24,790 bases of DNA, taken from the IMG/VR virus record IMGVR_UViG_3300021964_000499, positions 1 to 24,790 of that record. One strand, given 5' to 3'. The notes under the pieces were generated by a model. The model made no database searches and was not told the DNA's origin. It saw only the letters and a list, made by a program, of their open reading frames with translations. Shown one piece after another: positions 14,637 to 23,333 of this stretch (the first letter of the stretch is position 1; every line of letters starts with the position of its first letter). The position numbers and the translations under genes were made by a program. Source of the DNA: a virus.

Positions 14637-15090
14637 TCACCGTTGTGTTGATTGTAAAAAAGTCAAACTTTTTATATTTTTTGATCAAAAACACAAACGT
14701 CGTCAATGTTTAAAATGTAAAACAGCTCAAGCGGTACATCGAGTGAATCGCAGTCCTAAAAGTTATATTCGTAACTTAGTAGTACAACTACGATACAGTC
14801 GTAAAAAACAAGGACATAAGTGGGACATAGGAAAAAAAGAAATATATCAACTGTATCTCAATCAAGAAGGTAAATGTGCTCTTTCAGGAGTAGAAATGAC
14901 GCATGTAAGAACACACGCTGAAATAGGAGAGACAAACATATCAATAGACCGTATAGACCCAGAAGGTCAATACGTTATAAGCAATATACAACTCGTTTGT
15001 AAAAGGGTAAACTATATGAAACACAATAAAGATCAAAAAACCTTTCTTAATTGGGTAAGTTTGATATACAATAATAGTAACAATGACTGA
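14614..15090 (+). CDS. HNH-type endonuclease with N-terminal zinc-ribbon cysteines
   Basis: 158 residues. Start is a GTG that directly follows an in-frame TAA, so no longer start exists; the first cysteine pair is only ten residues later, so no later start is reasonable. C11/C14 and C32/C35 form a zinc-ribbon-like pattern with a basic region. The nuclease core is C88-ALSGVEMT, then SIDRIDPEG (110-118), Y120-x3-N124, C129 and VNYMK (132-136). This is the variant of the HNH fold where the usual His-His pair is replaced by ID-RID, seen in phage-encoded endonucleases. It may be a homing-type element or a packaging/recombination nuclease. The overlaps at both ends (23 and 8 bases) argue against a recent free-standing insertion. 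Confidence 0.7.
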   Translation: MLQLNKINHRCVDCKKVKLFIFFDQKHKRRQCLKCKTAQAVHRVNRSPKSYIRNLVVQLRYSRKKQGHKWDIGKKEIYQLYLNQEGKCALSGVEMTHVRTHAEIGETNISIDRIDPEGQYVISNIQLVCKRVNYMKHNKDQKTFLNWVSLIYNNSNND

Positions 15091-15220
15091 TCCAATGACA
15101 AAACAACAAGATTTTAAAGGATGGTTTTGGGATGATGTTAATAAACAGTTTTACAGGTGGCATGACCTCAGACTTTTGATGAACGAACGTGAAATTAAAA
15201 AGAAAGCCAGGGAAAAGTAA
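15083..15220 (+). CDS. 45-residue basic/aromatic small protein
   Basis: A short frame begins at an ATG that overlaps the HNH stop by 8 bases and ends at TAA directly in front of the next ATG. Residues FKGWFWDDVNKQFYRWHD (11-28) are aromatic, and the rest (LRLLMNEREIKKKAREK) is a basic helix. No family is recognised. The exact fit between two genes in a dense operon and the amphipathic character support coding, but a chance frame of this length is not excluded. Confidence 0.5.
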   Translation: MTDPMTKQQDFKGWFWDDVNKQFYRWHDLRLLMNEREIKKKAREK

Positions 15221-16174
15221 ATGGGTGGATTAAAAAAAGTAGGAAAGTTCTTTAAGAAAAACTTACGAGATATCGCCACGGTTGTAGGGTTTGTAGTCGG
15301 TGGACCAGCAGGTGCTGCTATAGGACAAGGTATAGGTTCAACAGCAGAAGGCAGAAGTTTTAAAGATTCATTAACGAGTGCAGCTAAAGTTTACGGTGGT
15401 GCTCATATGGCAGTAGGGGCTGGTATTACACCAGACACCATAACTCCTGGCAGTGGAAGTTTTTTATCTAGAACTGCACCAACAGCTACTAAACAAGGTA
15501 TAGGCGGATTTTTTCAAAATTTAGGTTCTTTAGGCTCAAATTTAGCTACTGGAACATCTTATGGTACAACACCTTTAGGGTTAAGTTTTAGTTCTTTAAC
15601 TCCTTTACAAAAAGCAGGAGTTACAGCTGTTGGAGGATCAATGTTAAGTGGGTTAGGGGCAGAAGAAGGTAACGCACAAATGCCAGCAGCAACAAATCCT
15701 TATCTTACCAGAGGTTTAACACCAGCTACATTAAGTAACGCATATAGTACAGCAGGCATACCTGTAGGACTACCTGGAGGTGGTAATGCATTAGCTTCTA
15801 GCTTTGCTGGGTATGACCCTATTAACCAAACCTACGCTGGTTTATTAGATCAAGGTTACGGTGATATTGCTTTTCCTGAGTTTCAACAACAGCCTATAGG
15901 AGCTAAGTTTGGGGGCGGAATAGCTAAGTTAATGGACGGTGGTTCTATACCTCAAATGGATTTAAGAGAAAACGGTGGTGATATAAATGACCCAGAAGGT
16001 TCTGGTGATGAAGATACTGTACCTGCACTACTAGCGGACGGTGAGTTCGTGATGACTAAACAAGCAGTAACAGGTATAGGTAACGGAAACCACGACACAG
16101 GCATAGCTAATCTATACGCTATGATGGATAGAAATGAAAACAAAGCTCAAAGTATGGGCATAGGAAGAGCATAA
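15221..16174 (+). CDS. internal virion/ejection protein with tape-measure-like C-terminal motif
   Basis: 317 residues. A basic N-terminus (MGGLKKVGKFFKKNLRDIA) precedes a small hydrophobic Gly/Ala segment (VVGFVVGGPAGAAIGQGIG, 21-39), suited to membrane interaction. A long Gly/Ser/Thr-rich middle follows. Near the C-terminus lies EGSGDEDTVPALLADGEF (259-276), continuing VMTKQAV (277-283), then LYAMMDRNE. The GxG..D..PA.L.DGEFVM signature is common at C-termini of phage tape-measure proteins and of marine podovirus core proteins. I infer an internal or ejected protein that helps DNA cross the envelope. AAAAGTAAATG spacing follows the 45-residue ORF directly; the stop overlaps the next ATG by one base. 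Confidence 0.6.
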   Translation: MGGLKKVGKFFKKNLRDIATVVGFVVGGPAGAAIGQGIGSTAEGRSFKDSLTSAAKVYGGAHMAVGAGITPDTITPGSGSFLSRTAPTATKQGIGGFFQNLGSLGSNLATGTSYGTTPLGLSFSSLTPLQKAGVTAVGGSMLSGLGAEEGNAQMPAATNPYLTRGLTPATLSNAYSTAGIPVGLPGGGNALASSFAGYDPINQTYAGLLDQGYGDIAFPEFQQQPIGAKFGGGIAKLMDGGSIPQMDLRENGGDINDPEGSGDEDTVPALLADGEFVMTKQAVTGIGNGNHDTGIANLYAMMDRNENKAQSMGIGRA

Positions 16175-17385
16175 TGGCTACAGAGACAGCTTACACAAGA
16201 CAGGAAAGTTTACCACCAGCATATTTACAACAGTTTTTTGCTGGTGTGCCAGGAGCCAATGTCCCTGGAATAATGCCGTTGATGAATCAAGACCTTGTTA
16301 ATAAATTACAGAGCATGGGTCAAGAGGGAGGTTCTCCGTTTAATTACACAGACCCACGTATAGCTGGGTTTAGCGGGGCAGAACGACAAGGGTTTCAAAA
16401 TGCAGCAGAAGGCATAGGTAGTTATCAACCGTTTTTTAGAAGAGGTGAACAACTAGCCGAGCAAGGTGTGTCAGACGTAAGAAGAGCCAGTGACATAGGT
16501 ACTCAATACATGCAACAAGCTGGTCAGGAAGGGGCAGGTGCGGTAAGAGAAGCAGCAGGAATGTTAAGGGGGTTACCTGGACAATTTAGAACAGCTCAAA
16601 ATTTAGGTTCACAAGGTACAAACACTTTTAATCCAGGAATGGCTCAAGGGTATTTTAATCCTTTTGAAGACCAAGTAGTAGATCAAACTCTACAAGATAT
16701 AGATAGGCAGTTTGGTATAGCTTCTGTACAAGATAGAGCAAATCAAGTGGCTAGTGGTGCGTTTGGTGGGAGTAGAGGTAGATTAAATCAAGAAGAGATA
16801 GCACGACAGTTTGGTCGTGGTGCAACAGAAGCAGTTGGCGGAATACGTGCTGGTGGATTTAGTCAAGCTCAAAATCAAGCACAACAAGCATTCGAACAGC
16901 AACAACGTAGACAGCTTCAAAATGCACAGTTATACGGTAATTTTGCTGGTCAACAAGGTAACGTCGCTGGAGGACTTGGAGCGTTAGGAACAGGGTTAAG
17001 TAATATATATGGTGGAGTAGGGCGAGATATAGCTACCACAGGGCTAGGGTTAGGTCAGTTTGGCTCTAACGTAGGCGGTCAGTTAGCTGGTTTCGGTCAA
17101 GGTTTAGCTGGGTTACAAAACCAAGATACTCAAACTTTATTAGGCATAGGCGGAATGCAACGTGGATTAGATCAAGCTAACTTAGATATGAACTATCAAA
17201 ACTTTGTAGGTCAATATAACTTACCTACTCAGCTCTTTAGTCAATTTGGTCAAACTGCTGCAGGGTTCGCCCCAGCGTTAGGCGGAACTAACTTAACTCA
17301 ATCTAGTACTAGTAGCCCTAGTAATTCATTAATGCAAGGCATAGGTACAGCAGCAGCAATTTACGGTGCTACTAGACCAACATAG
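16174..17385 (+). CDS. internal virion protein, Gln/Gly-rich, probable ejection protein
   Basis: 403 residues, starting one base inside the previous stop (TAATG). The N-terminal third carries PPAYLQQFFAGVPG and YTDPRIAGFSGAERQGFQ. The centre has NPFEDQVVDQTLQDIDRQ (162-179) and GAFGGSRGRLNQEEIARQ (195-212), a signature I know from many marine podovirus proteins placed between tail and internal genes. From about 230 on the chain is Gln/Gly/Leu-rich and lacks charged clusters. No transmembrane helix or enzyme motif is seen. Position and composition suggest an internal core component; the family's exact function is not known to me. Confidence 0.6.
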   Translation: MATETAYTRQESLPPAYLQQFFAGVPGANVPGIMPLMNQDLVNKLQSMGQEGGSPFNYTDPRIAGFSGAERQGFQNAAEGIGSYQPFFRRGEQLAEQGVSDVRRASDIGTQYMQQAGQEGAGAVREAAGMLRGLPGQFRTAQNLGSQGTNTFNPGMAQGYFNPFEDQVVDQTLQDIDRQFGIASVQDRANQVASGAFGGSRGRLNQEEIARQFGRGATEAVGGIRAGGFSQAQNQAQQAFEQQQRRQLQNAQLYGNFAGQQGNVAGGLGALGTGLSNIYGGVGRDIATTGLGLGQFGSNVGGQLAGFGQGLAGLQNQDTQTLLGIGGMQRGLDQANLDMNYQNFVGQYNLPTQLFSQFGQTAAGFAPALGGTNLTQSSTSSPSNSLMQGIGTAAAIYGATRPT

Positions 17386-17393
17386 GATAAAAC

Positions 17394-19835
17394 ATGGCAA
17401 TTGATCCGTTAAGATTTCTAAACGAACAAAAAGCATCGGACATGCTCGATCGTAATATTCCTATGGAAACTATTATAAAAGAGACTGGCATACCTAGAGA
17501 GCGTGTTACTGCTATGTTACAAAGCCAAGGTCTAGATTCAAGTTTTCAACAAAGTAATGTGCCTGCTACTATAAATGCAGGAAGACAACTGTCTCAAACG
17601 ATGCCCAGTGGTATACCGAGTGTCCCTATGAATGAAGAGATGGGGGCGTTAGTAGGTCAAGATGTAGCCGACTATCTAGTTGAAGATATAGGTGCAGATC
17701 CAGCTAACCCAGGTGAAGTATTACCTGTATTAGATAAAAGACAAGAGACAGGTCAAATTGATTCTATTCAAATGTTAGCTTCTGGTAATGAAAAAGATGT
17801 AAAAAACATTATAAAAACCAAAGGCGAAATACTGGCGTCAGATCCTACAGACTTTGATATGGATCAAATTTACGCAGCAGCAGAATTATTACAAGGTAAA
17901 TTAAAATACAATGAGGATATACCAAAACCAAGTGAAGGTCTGCCGTGGTTAATGTTAGCTTCTAAGCTAATTAAATCTGGTGCTGAAGGAGATGATTGGA
18001 GCACAGCTTTAAGTGAAAGTGCTTTAGCTTATTTTACAGCTAAAAAATCAGGTGAGTTAAATTACAAAAAAGAATTACGAGCAGAAGACAGACAAAAGTA
18101 TAGTGATTACAATAACTTAGTAATGCAGTTTGGTATGTTAGACTTTAAAAATAAAGCAGCACTTAATAAAGCGTTAAGAGATCAAAGTTTAAAAGCTCCT
18201 AAAATGTACGACGTAAGTAATAATAGTGAATTTACAGATAAATTAACTATACCCTTATCTGATTCAGCTTTTAGTCTGTACGCTAAAAACTTCCCAGAAA
18301 ATATAAGACCTGCTAAAAATGCAGATGTTCAAGCTATGAGTGTGTACACTCAAGATGGTGGCATTTTACATACAATGATGGATCAAGATGCAATCAACGC
18401 TTGGGATCCTGCTAGACAAGGTGGAGCGACATTGAGAGAAGGGCACAAAGACCCAACAAATTTAACATTATACAGCATAAAAAATAAAGATGGTGTTCAA
18501 CAAGATAATAAATGGTTAACACCTGATCAATACACAGCACAACAAGAATTAGGTTTTGACCTTACAAGAATTCCTGGAGGTGCACCTAAATTTGTTATAA
18601 ACAAATCTACAGGCGAGCAAGAATTAGTAACCATGGAACAACTTATAGCTAACCCTGACGCATATAGAGACGACGGTGGTTTTAATTTCGTTATGGGAGC
18701 AGACGGTGAAGTTGCTTTTACTAGTGGTTCAGCTGGCATGCAACGTTTATTAAAAGGCAAAGGCATAAAAGCCTATGACGAGTTAGTAGGTGTAGCAGAC
18801 GCTACTCAACAAGCAGTATTCAATTATTTTAGCTCAGCAGGAGAGCAAGATAGAATATTAAAAGAGTTTTTAGAAGCTAATCCTGGTGCAAAAGATTTAC
18901 CTTTCAATAATCTTGCAGGTACTGCAACTAGATTTGTAGATTCTCTAAGAATTAATTTTGAGGCTTTTAGTAATGTGTTAGGTGGTGACGCTAAAAACGG
19001 TGGTGCTACTTTTTATATTGGAGACGAAAAAGTAACTAAAGATGCTTTGTTTACTAATTTTACTAACTCAGAAGGTTATGCAGAATTTAGAGAAAGTCCT
19101 TTAGCTAAGTTTTTTGAAGACAATGGTGTAGTAGGAGATGCATTAGATGCAGCTTTATTTGATTTAGCTTTAGTAGGAGCATCAACTTATTCTCCTAACA
19201 AAGGTGGTTTAGATTTAAGAGCTATTTCTGATAGAGATATGATATCGTTTATCAAACTACAAGGTGGTCAAGCTAGATCACTTAACGCTTTTATTGATAT
19301 TTCAAATAGATTCAGACGTAACTTAATTAATAGAAACAGAAACGCCTTAAAGCAATTAATAAAACCAACTAACTTAATCAGAATCACTGACGAAAATGAT
19401 CAACCTGATGAAACTAGAATAGAAGCTCTTAAAGGTAATGTAGCTAAAACATTATCAGAACTTGATGAGTATGAAACAAAATATCAAACTTCTTACACAT
19501 ATGGTTTGGGTAATCCTGGTGAATTAATTACACCTAATACTTTTGTAGTTGACAAAAGTGTAGACGAAGACAATGATAATGTCATAGCTTACAATCCTAG
19601 AATTACCATGGACAGTCAAACAGGACAACAGTTTGGATTTACTAAAGACTATGATTTACAAACGAACACTGAACTAGAAGGCACTTTTAGAGAAATACTT
19701 AATAAATACACTGCATTAAGAAGCCGACCACCAGAATTAAACGCTTATTTTGATAACCTAGTAATGAATTTATCAGAAGAAGAAATGATAGCGTTTAAAA
19801 TATTCTTACAAAAAGCTCCGCAGACAGGTAATTAA
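17394..19835 (+). CDS. large internal virion protein, function unknown
   Basis: 813 residues. The N-terminal segment (IPMETIIKETGIPRERVTAM, about 23-42) reads like a helix-turn-helix. The protein is otherwise largely helical, acidic and without membrane spans. A C-terminal region (about 575-660) with ALFDLALVGASTYS and LRAISDRDMISFIKLQGGQA resembles segments seen in large internal proteins of marine phages. It lies in an array of large proteins that differ from known tape measures, which fits an ejected core or lining of the ejection channel. Gap to the previous gene is eight bases with AGGA upstream of the ATG. The next gene starts two bases after the stop. Confidence 0.55.
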   Translation: MAIDPLRFLNEQKASDMLDRNIPMETIIKETGIPRERVTAMLQSQGLDSSFQQSNVPATINAGRQLSQTMPSGIPSVPMNEEMGALVGQDVADYLVEDIGADPANPGEVLPVLDKRQETGQIDSIQMLASGNEKDVKNIIKTKGEILASDPTDFDMDQIYAAAELLQGKLKYNEDIPKPSEGLPWLMLASKLIKSGAEGDDWSTALSESALAYFTAKKSGELNYKKELRAEDRQKYSDYNNLVMQFGMLDFKNKAALNKALRDQSLKAPKMYDVSNNSEFTDKLTIPLSDSAFSLYAKNFPENIRPAKNADVQAMSVYTQDGGILHTMMDQDAINAWDPARQGGATLREGHKDPTNLTLYSIKNKDGVQQDNKWLTPDQYTAQQELGFDLTRIPGGAPKFVINKSTGEQELVTMEQLIANPDAYRDDGGFNFVMGADGEVAFTSGSAGMQRLLKGKGIKAYDELVGVADATQQAVFNYFSSAGEQDRILKEFLEANPGAKDLPFNNLAGTATRFVDSLRINFEAFSNVLGGDAKNGGATFYIGDEKVTKDALFTNFTNSEGYAEFRESPLAKFFEDNGVVGDALDAALFDLALVGASTYSPNKGGLDLRAISDRDMISFIKLQGGQARSLNAFIDISNRFRRNLINRNRNALKQLIKPTNLIRITDENDQPDETRIEALKGNVAKTLSELDEYETKYQTSYTYGLGNPGELITPNTFVVDKSVDEDNDNVIAYNPRITMDSQTGQQFGFTKDYDLQTNTELEGTFREILNKYTALRSRPPELNAYFDNLVMNLSEEEMIAFKIFLQKAPQTGN

Positions 19836-19837
19836 TA

Positions 19838-21988
19838 ATGGCACAAAATGATATTATAGATATTGATGAGGTTATAGACGAAAAGCTAATACTAGATAAT
19901 AGTAGACCTCCTGGTATGGTCTTACCACCACCAGAACAAACAATCGAACCTGGATGGTATGGTCCTAAAACACAAAAAAGAGAACTTATTTCTCCTGACG
20001 TAAAAAATTATTTAATGGATAAATTTCCTAATCTCAGTCCAGATGTGTTCGACACAATATTAGGTAAACCGAATAGTGTAAAAGATAGATATTTTAATTT
20101 AAACCCAATCGACGCTGTAAGAGATCTTATACGTCTTGGTATTCCTGGCGATCAACCACTTAGGGAAGACCAACAATCATTCGGTTTAAATTTAAAAGAA
20201 CTGTATTCTCCTCGCACAGCTGAGATACAAGCTGTAGAACGTTCTGGTATAAATGTTGATAAAGGTGCACCGTATCAAGTACAAAAAGATGCAGCGTATT
20301 TACCAGCTGACCAACGAGACAGAGGATTAAAAGCCTTGTTATTAGAAGCATACCCTGGATCAACTTTAGAACAATTAAATTTACAAATAGAGCCACGTAC
20401 TAATAGAGTACTTTACACAGACCCAGAAACTGGAAACAAACAATTTGTTTCTCCTCCAGGTATTGATTGGCCAGATGTTACAGCAGTTATGGAACCGTTA
20501 GCTTTAGAAATTGCTGCAGGATTAGCAGGGTTTGCTTATGGTACTACGGTTGGTCCAGTACAAGGCAGTGTTGTTGGGGGTGGTCTTGGATTAGCTGGCA
20601 CAACTGCGATAACAGACAATGGATTTTTTCAATTAGCAGGCACAGCAGCAGGTGCTACAGCTGGTTTTTATGGTGCACCATTAACTTTTACAGTTGGTGG
20701 AGAGACCATGGCTCACTTTATGTGGCGCTATCAAAACCTTAAAGGTATGAAAGAACGTGGCATATTAGACGAAACTTATACACCAGAAAAAATAATGCAA
20801 ACAGCTATAGATGATTCTAAAGTTGTTGCTGCATGGTCATTAGGTGGTAATGCAGCTTTCGCAACTTTTGCTAAATTTATGGGGGCTAACCCTGTTAGCA
20901 TAGGTATAGACAAAGAGACTTTCGTAAATGCATGGGAAACAACTCAAGATTTACAAAAAACTGGCACTAGTGCTGGAGCAGCTGTGATTGATACACTTAC
21001 AACTCCACAAGTAATGGGCGTAAGTGATGTAGGAACGAGAGTACAAAGAGGCATACTTCAAAGAGAAGTTGATCTTTCAGCTGAAACTGCTGTAGACATT
21101 GAACGTAGCGTTATTGGGCAACAAAATGTTATTAAACAAGGTTACGATGAAATTTTTGAAGAGACAGGGGTGAATCCTGTTATACTGGATTTAGGTGATC
21201 CTGTTGTATTAAAACAAAGTTTCGGCAATAGAATTATAAATGATGTAGATTTAGAAGATATAAAAAACTTGCCCACAGATGAAAAAGCTCTAGCTTTTAA
21301 ATTAAAAAGTGCTATGAATCGAAATGAACCAGAAGCATTGTTTGATGAAATATGGAAAGACGGTAGAATAAGTAATACACAAACATTATTAAAAGTTTTA
21401 CCAGAAGAATCTATTGCTGATTTTCAAAAATTAATCTATAGAGACTTTATAGAAAAAGGAAGCAATAGCCCTGAAGCTATTAGTAAATACTTACAACAAC
21501 ATGGAGAAGGTCTCAGAGTTGTGTTTGGAGACGAGTTTGTTAGCGGTTTAAACACTTACAATAAAATAATTAAAAGTGTTAATGTAGAGTCTGTTGGTGG
21601 TAAAATAGGTGATGATGAACTAATGACGATGACTACTAATTTAGCAAGGGCATACGTCGGAATTTTTACTCGTCCTGGTAGGGTAATCACTGCTGTAAAT
21701 CAAGTAAGGCGTAAAGTTAGAAAAGGTAGTTTTGAGGAAATGATTCTTAATCCAGAAAAACTATATAAAAGAATAAAACGTGGAGAGTTTTTAGAAAATC
21801 AAGCCTTTATGACTAATGCTAGAGCATTAGGCAGATACTATGGACAAGAAGAAGGCGGTACTAGTAAAGCAGAACCAGACCAACCAAGTGCGTTACCTAT
21901 ATCTACTCCTGACATGAGCATAAATTTAGAAGGATTAGAACTGAACAAAGGCGGTAGCCCACTAATAGAATTAAAGTATAATTATTAA
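19838..21988 (+). CDS. large internal virion/ejection protein with Gly/Ala membrane-active segment
   Basis: 716 residues. The N-terminal part (1-110) is charged with a PPGMVLPPPEQ stretch. A central region (about 215-285) is hydrophobic and rich in Gly/Ala, in several blocks (LALEIAAGLAGFAYG, GSVVGGGLGLAGTTAI, LAGTAAGATAGFYGAP). This is typical of proteins that form or cross membranes during genome ejection. The C-terminal half is helical and basic in places, with NQVRRKVRKGSFEEM. The last residues carry NKGGSP (703-708), a short motif found in three neighbours. No lysozyme or transglycosylase signature is present. The gene sits two bases after the previous stop and one base before the next start. 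Confidence 0.6.
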   Translation: MAQNDIIDIDEVIDEKLILDNSRPPGMVLPPPEQTIEPGWYGPKTQKRELISPDVKNYLMDKFPNLSPDVFDTILGKPNSVKDRYFNLNPIDAVRDLIRLGIPGDQPLREDQQSFGLNLKELYSPRTAEIQAVERSGINVDKGAPYQVQKDAAYLPADQRDRGLKALLLEAYPGSTLEQLNLQIEPRTNRVLYTDPETGNKQFVSPPGIDWPDVTAVMEPLALEIAAGLAGFAYGTTVGPVQGSVVGGGLGLAGTTAITDNGFFQLAGTAAGATAGFYGAPLTFTVGGETMAHFMWRYQNLKGMKERGILDETYTPEKIMQTAIDDSKVVAAWSLGGNAAFATFAKFMGANPVSIGIDKETFVNAWETTQDLQKTGTSAGAAVIDTLTTPQVMGVSDVGTRVQRGILQREVDLSAETAVDIERSVIGQQNVIKQGYDEIFEETGVNPVILDLGDPVVLKQSFGNRIINDVDLEDIKNLPTDEKALAFKLKSAMNRNEPEALFDEIWKDGRISNTQTLLKVLPEESIADFQKLIYRDFIEKGSNSPEAISKYLQQHGEGLRVVFGDEFVSGLNTYNKIIKSVNVESVGGKIGDDELMTMTTNLARAYVGIFTRPGRVITAVNQVRRKVRKGSFEEMILNPEKLYKRIKRGEFLENQAFMTNARALGRYYGQEEGGTSKAEPDQPSALPISTPDMSINLEGLELNKGGSPLIELKYNY

Positions 21989-21989
21989 T

Positions 21990-23333
21990 ATGAGTATTTA
22001 CGATAGATTTAAAAACCAACCCCTAATGCGTATGCAAGACGGTGGAACACCAACAGATGCTGAAAACACAGAGACTGTTGATGTTGAAGTTGTTGGCATT
22101 CCTAAATATCCATACGGACATCCAAGTGAAGCGGTTGAAAACTTGCACGATAGAAGAAGAGACATAAATGAGAGTATTAAAAAGGGTTATTACAGAGGAG
22201 AGTTTCTAGATGATAATCCAAAAACTTTTAAGGCATTGCTTAATGAACTTAAGATGATTGATAAAGAATTGCAAATGACACAAGGCATGGGTGGAAATAC
22301 AAGAAGAATGAATGAAGCAAACCAAAGCATGGCAGATACACTTAAAAATTTGCGTGGATATGCAGACGGTGGTTCACCACTAACTAGAGAACAAGCTGCA
22401 GAAATACTTAATATGTCTAAAGAAGGCATTCCTATGTTTTCTGGTGACGGATCTTTTACTACGCCTAGTATAGATTTAGGTGGTGGTCTAGGAGCTATTC
22501 CTGGAGTTACTTTAAACTATAACGACATATTAGCTGGGTTAAAAGACCAAATGTTTGGTATACCAACCGTGTTTACAGATCCAGTAGAAGAGGAAATAGA
22601 AGATGAAATAAAAACTACAGCCCCAGTTATGCCTGTTGCTCCTGTTAAAGACCCAGTTGTAGAAGTAGTAAGTGAGGAAGTTGCTGAGGAAGTAGTTCCA
22701 TCGCCAACACCAGCACCAGCACCAGCACCAGCACCAGCTCCTCCAGTAGTAGATACATCTGGTATAGGTAGTTTACCTCAAGTTGTCCTTCCACCAACAC
22801 CAGCTGAAGATATGAATTTAATTACAGGTACTGATGCAGGTCTTACTGACGAAGAGATAAGTTCAGTTGCTAATCCAACGTTGACACCCACAACAGGTGC
22901 AGACTTAGCTAGATTAAATCAACAATACAATGACACATTTTTAAGATTTTTGGCTCAAGACCCAGCTGACGCACAAGCTACAGCACAAGCCAATGAACCT
23001 GTGTATAGTGCTACAAGCCCACAAGGAACACAGTCTGGTTTACAAGCAGGTGAATACATAAGTCGTTTTGCTCAACCTAATATTCAACAACCAATAGACT
23101 ACGGTTATGGGGCATCTAATAATTACACTATGCCAGCTAACGTTCAGTTTCAAATGGATAATGTTTTTGCAGACAACAGAAACAGAGATTATTTAAGGAA
23201 TCGATCAATTCAAAATTTAGATCCTTCTATAAGAAATAGCCAGTTGTACGGAGATTTATTATTCCCTGTCTTTGGTTCGGGAGTAACTTCTCTTGTCCCA
23301 CAACAAGCTGTTAATGAGTTATTTAAACGCTAG
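21990..23333 (+). CDS. virion-associated protein with DGG motifs and Pro-Ala linker
   Basis: 447 residues. Two short motifs, RMQDGGTP (14-21) and YADGGSPLTREQAAEIL (124-140), flank a helical, charged segment. A hinge rich in Val, Glu and Pro (about 200-240) ends in Pro-Ala repeats (about 239-251), followed by a Pro/Thr-rich part and a C-terminal region with NRNRDYLRNRSIQN. No enzyme signature is seen. The architecture suggests two structured parts joined by an extended linker. It is the last plus-strand gene, and its TAG stop shares the CTAG at 23330-23333 with the oppositely oriented helicase gene. Function unknown; an internal virion or accessory role is inferred from context. Confidence 0.55.
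   Translation: MSIYDRFKNQPLMRMQDGGTPTDAENTETVDVEVVGIPKYPYGHPSEAVENLHDRRRDINESIKKGYYRGEFLDDNPKTFKALLNELKMIDKELQMTQGMGGNTRRMNEANQSMADTLKNLRGYADGGSPLTREQAAEILNMSKEGIPMFSGDGSFTTPSIDLGGGLGAIPGVTLNYNDILAGLKDQMFGIPTVFTDPVEEEIEDEIKTTAPVMPVAPVKDPVVEVVSEEVAEEVVPSPTPAPAPAPAPAPPVVDTSGIGSLPQVVLPPTPAEDMNLITGTDAGLTDEEISSVANPTLTPTTGADLARLNQQYNDTFLRFLAQDPADAQATAQANEPVYSATSPQGTQSGLQAGEYISRFAQPNIQQPIDYGYGASNNYTMPANVQFQMDNVFADNRNRDYLRNRSIQNLDPSIRNSQLYGDLLFPVFGSGVTSLVPQQAVNELFKR
22708..22739 (+). repeat. CCAGCA-type hexamer tandem repeat
   Basis: About five copies of an ACCAGC hexamer encode a Pro-Ala run in the linker of the last plus-strand protein. It is a candidate for copy-number variation among relatives. 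Confidence 0.75.

Noticed and set aside
15221-16174. Calling the whole protein a tape measure
   Set aside because: Only the C-terminal motif matches; the chain is 317 residues, has no long coiled coil, and no other long-tail genes are present in the window.
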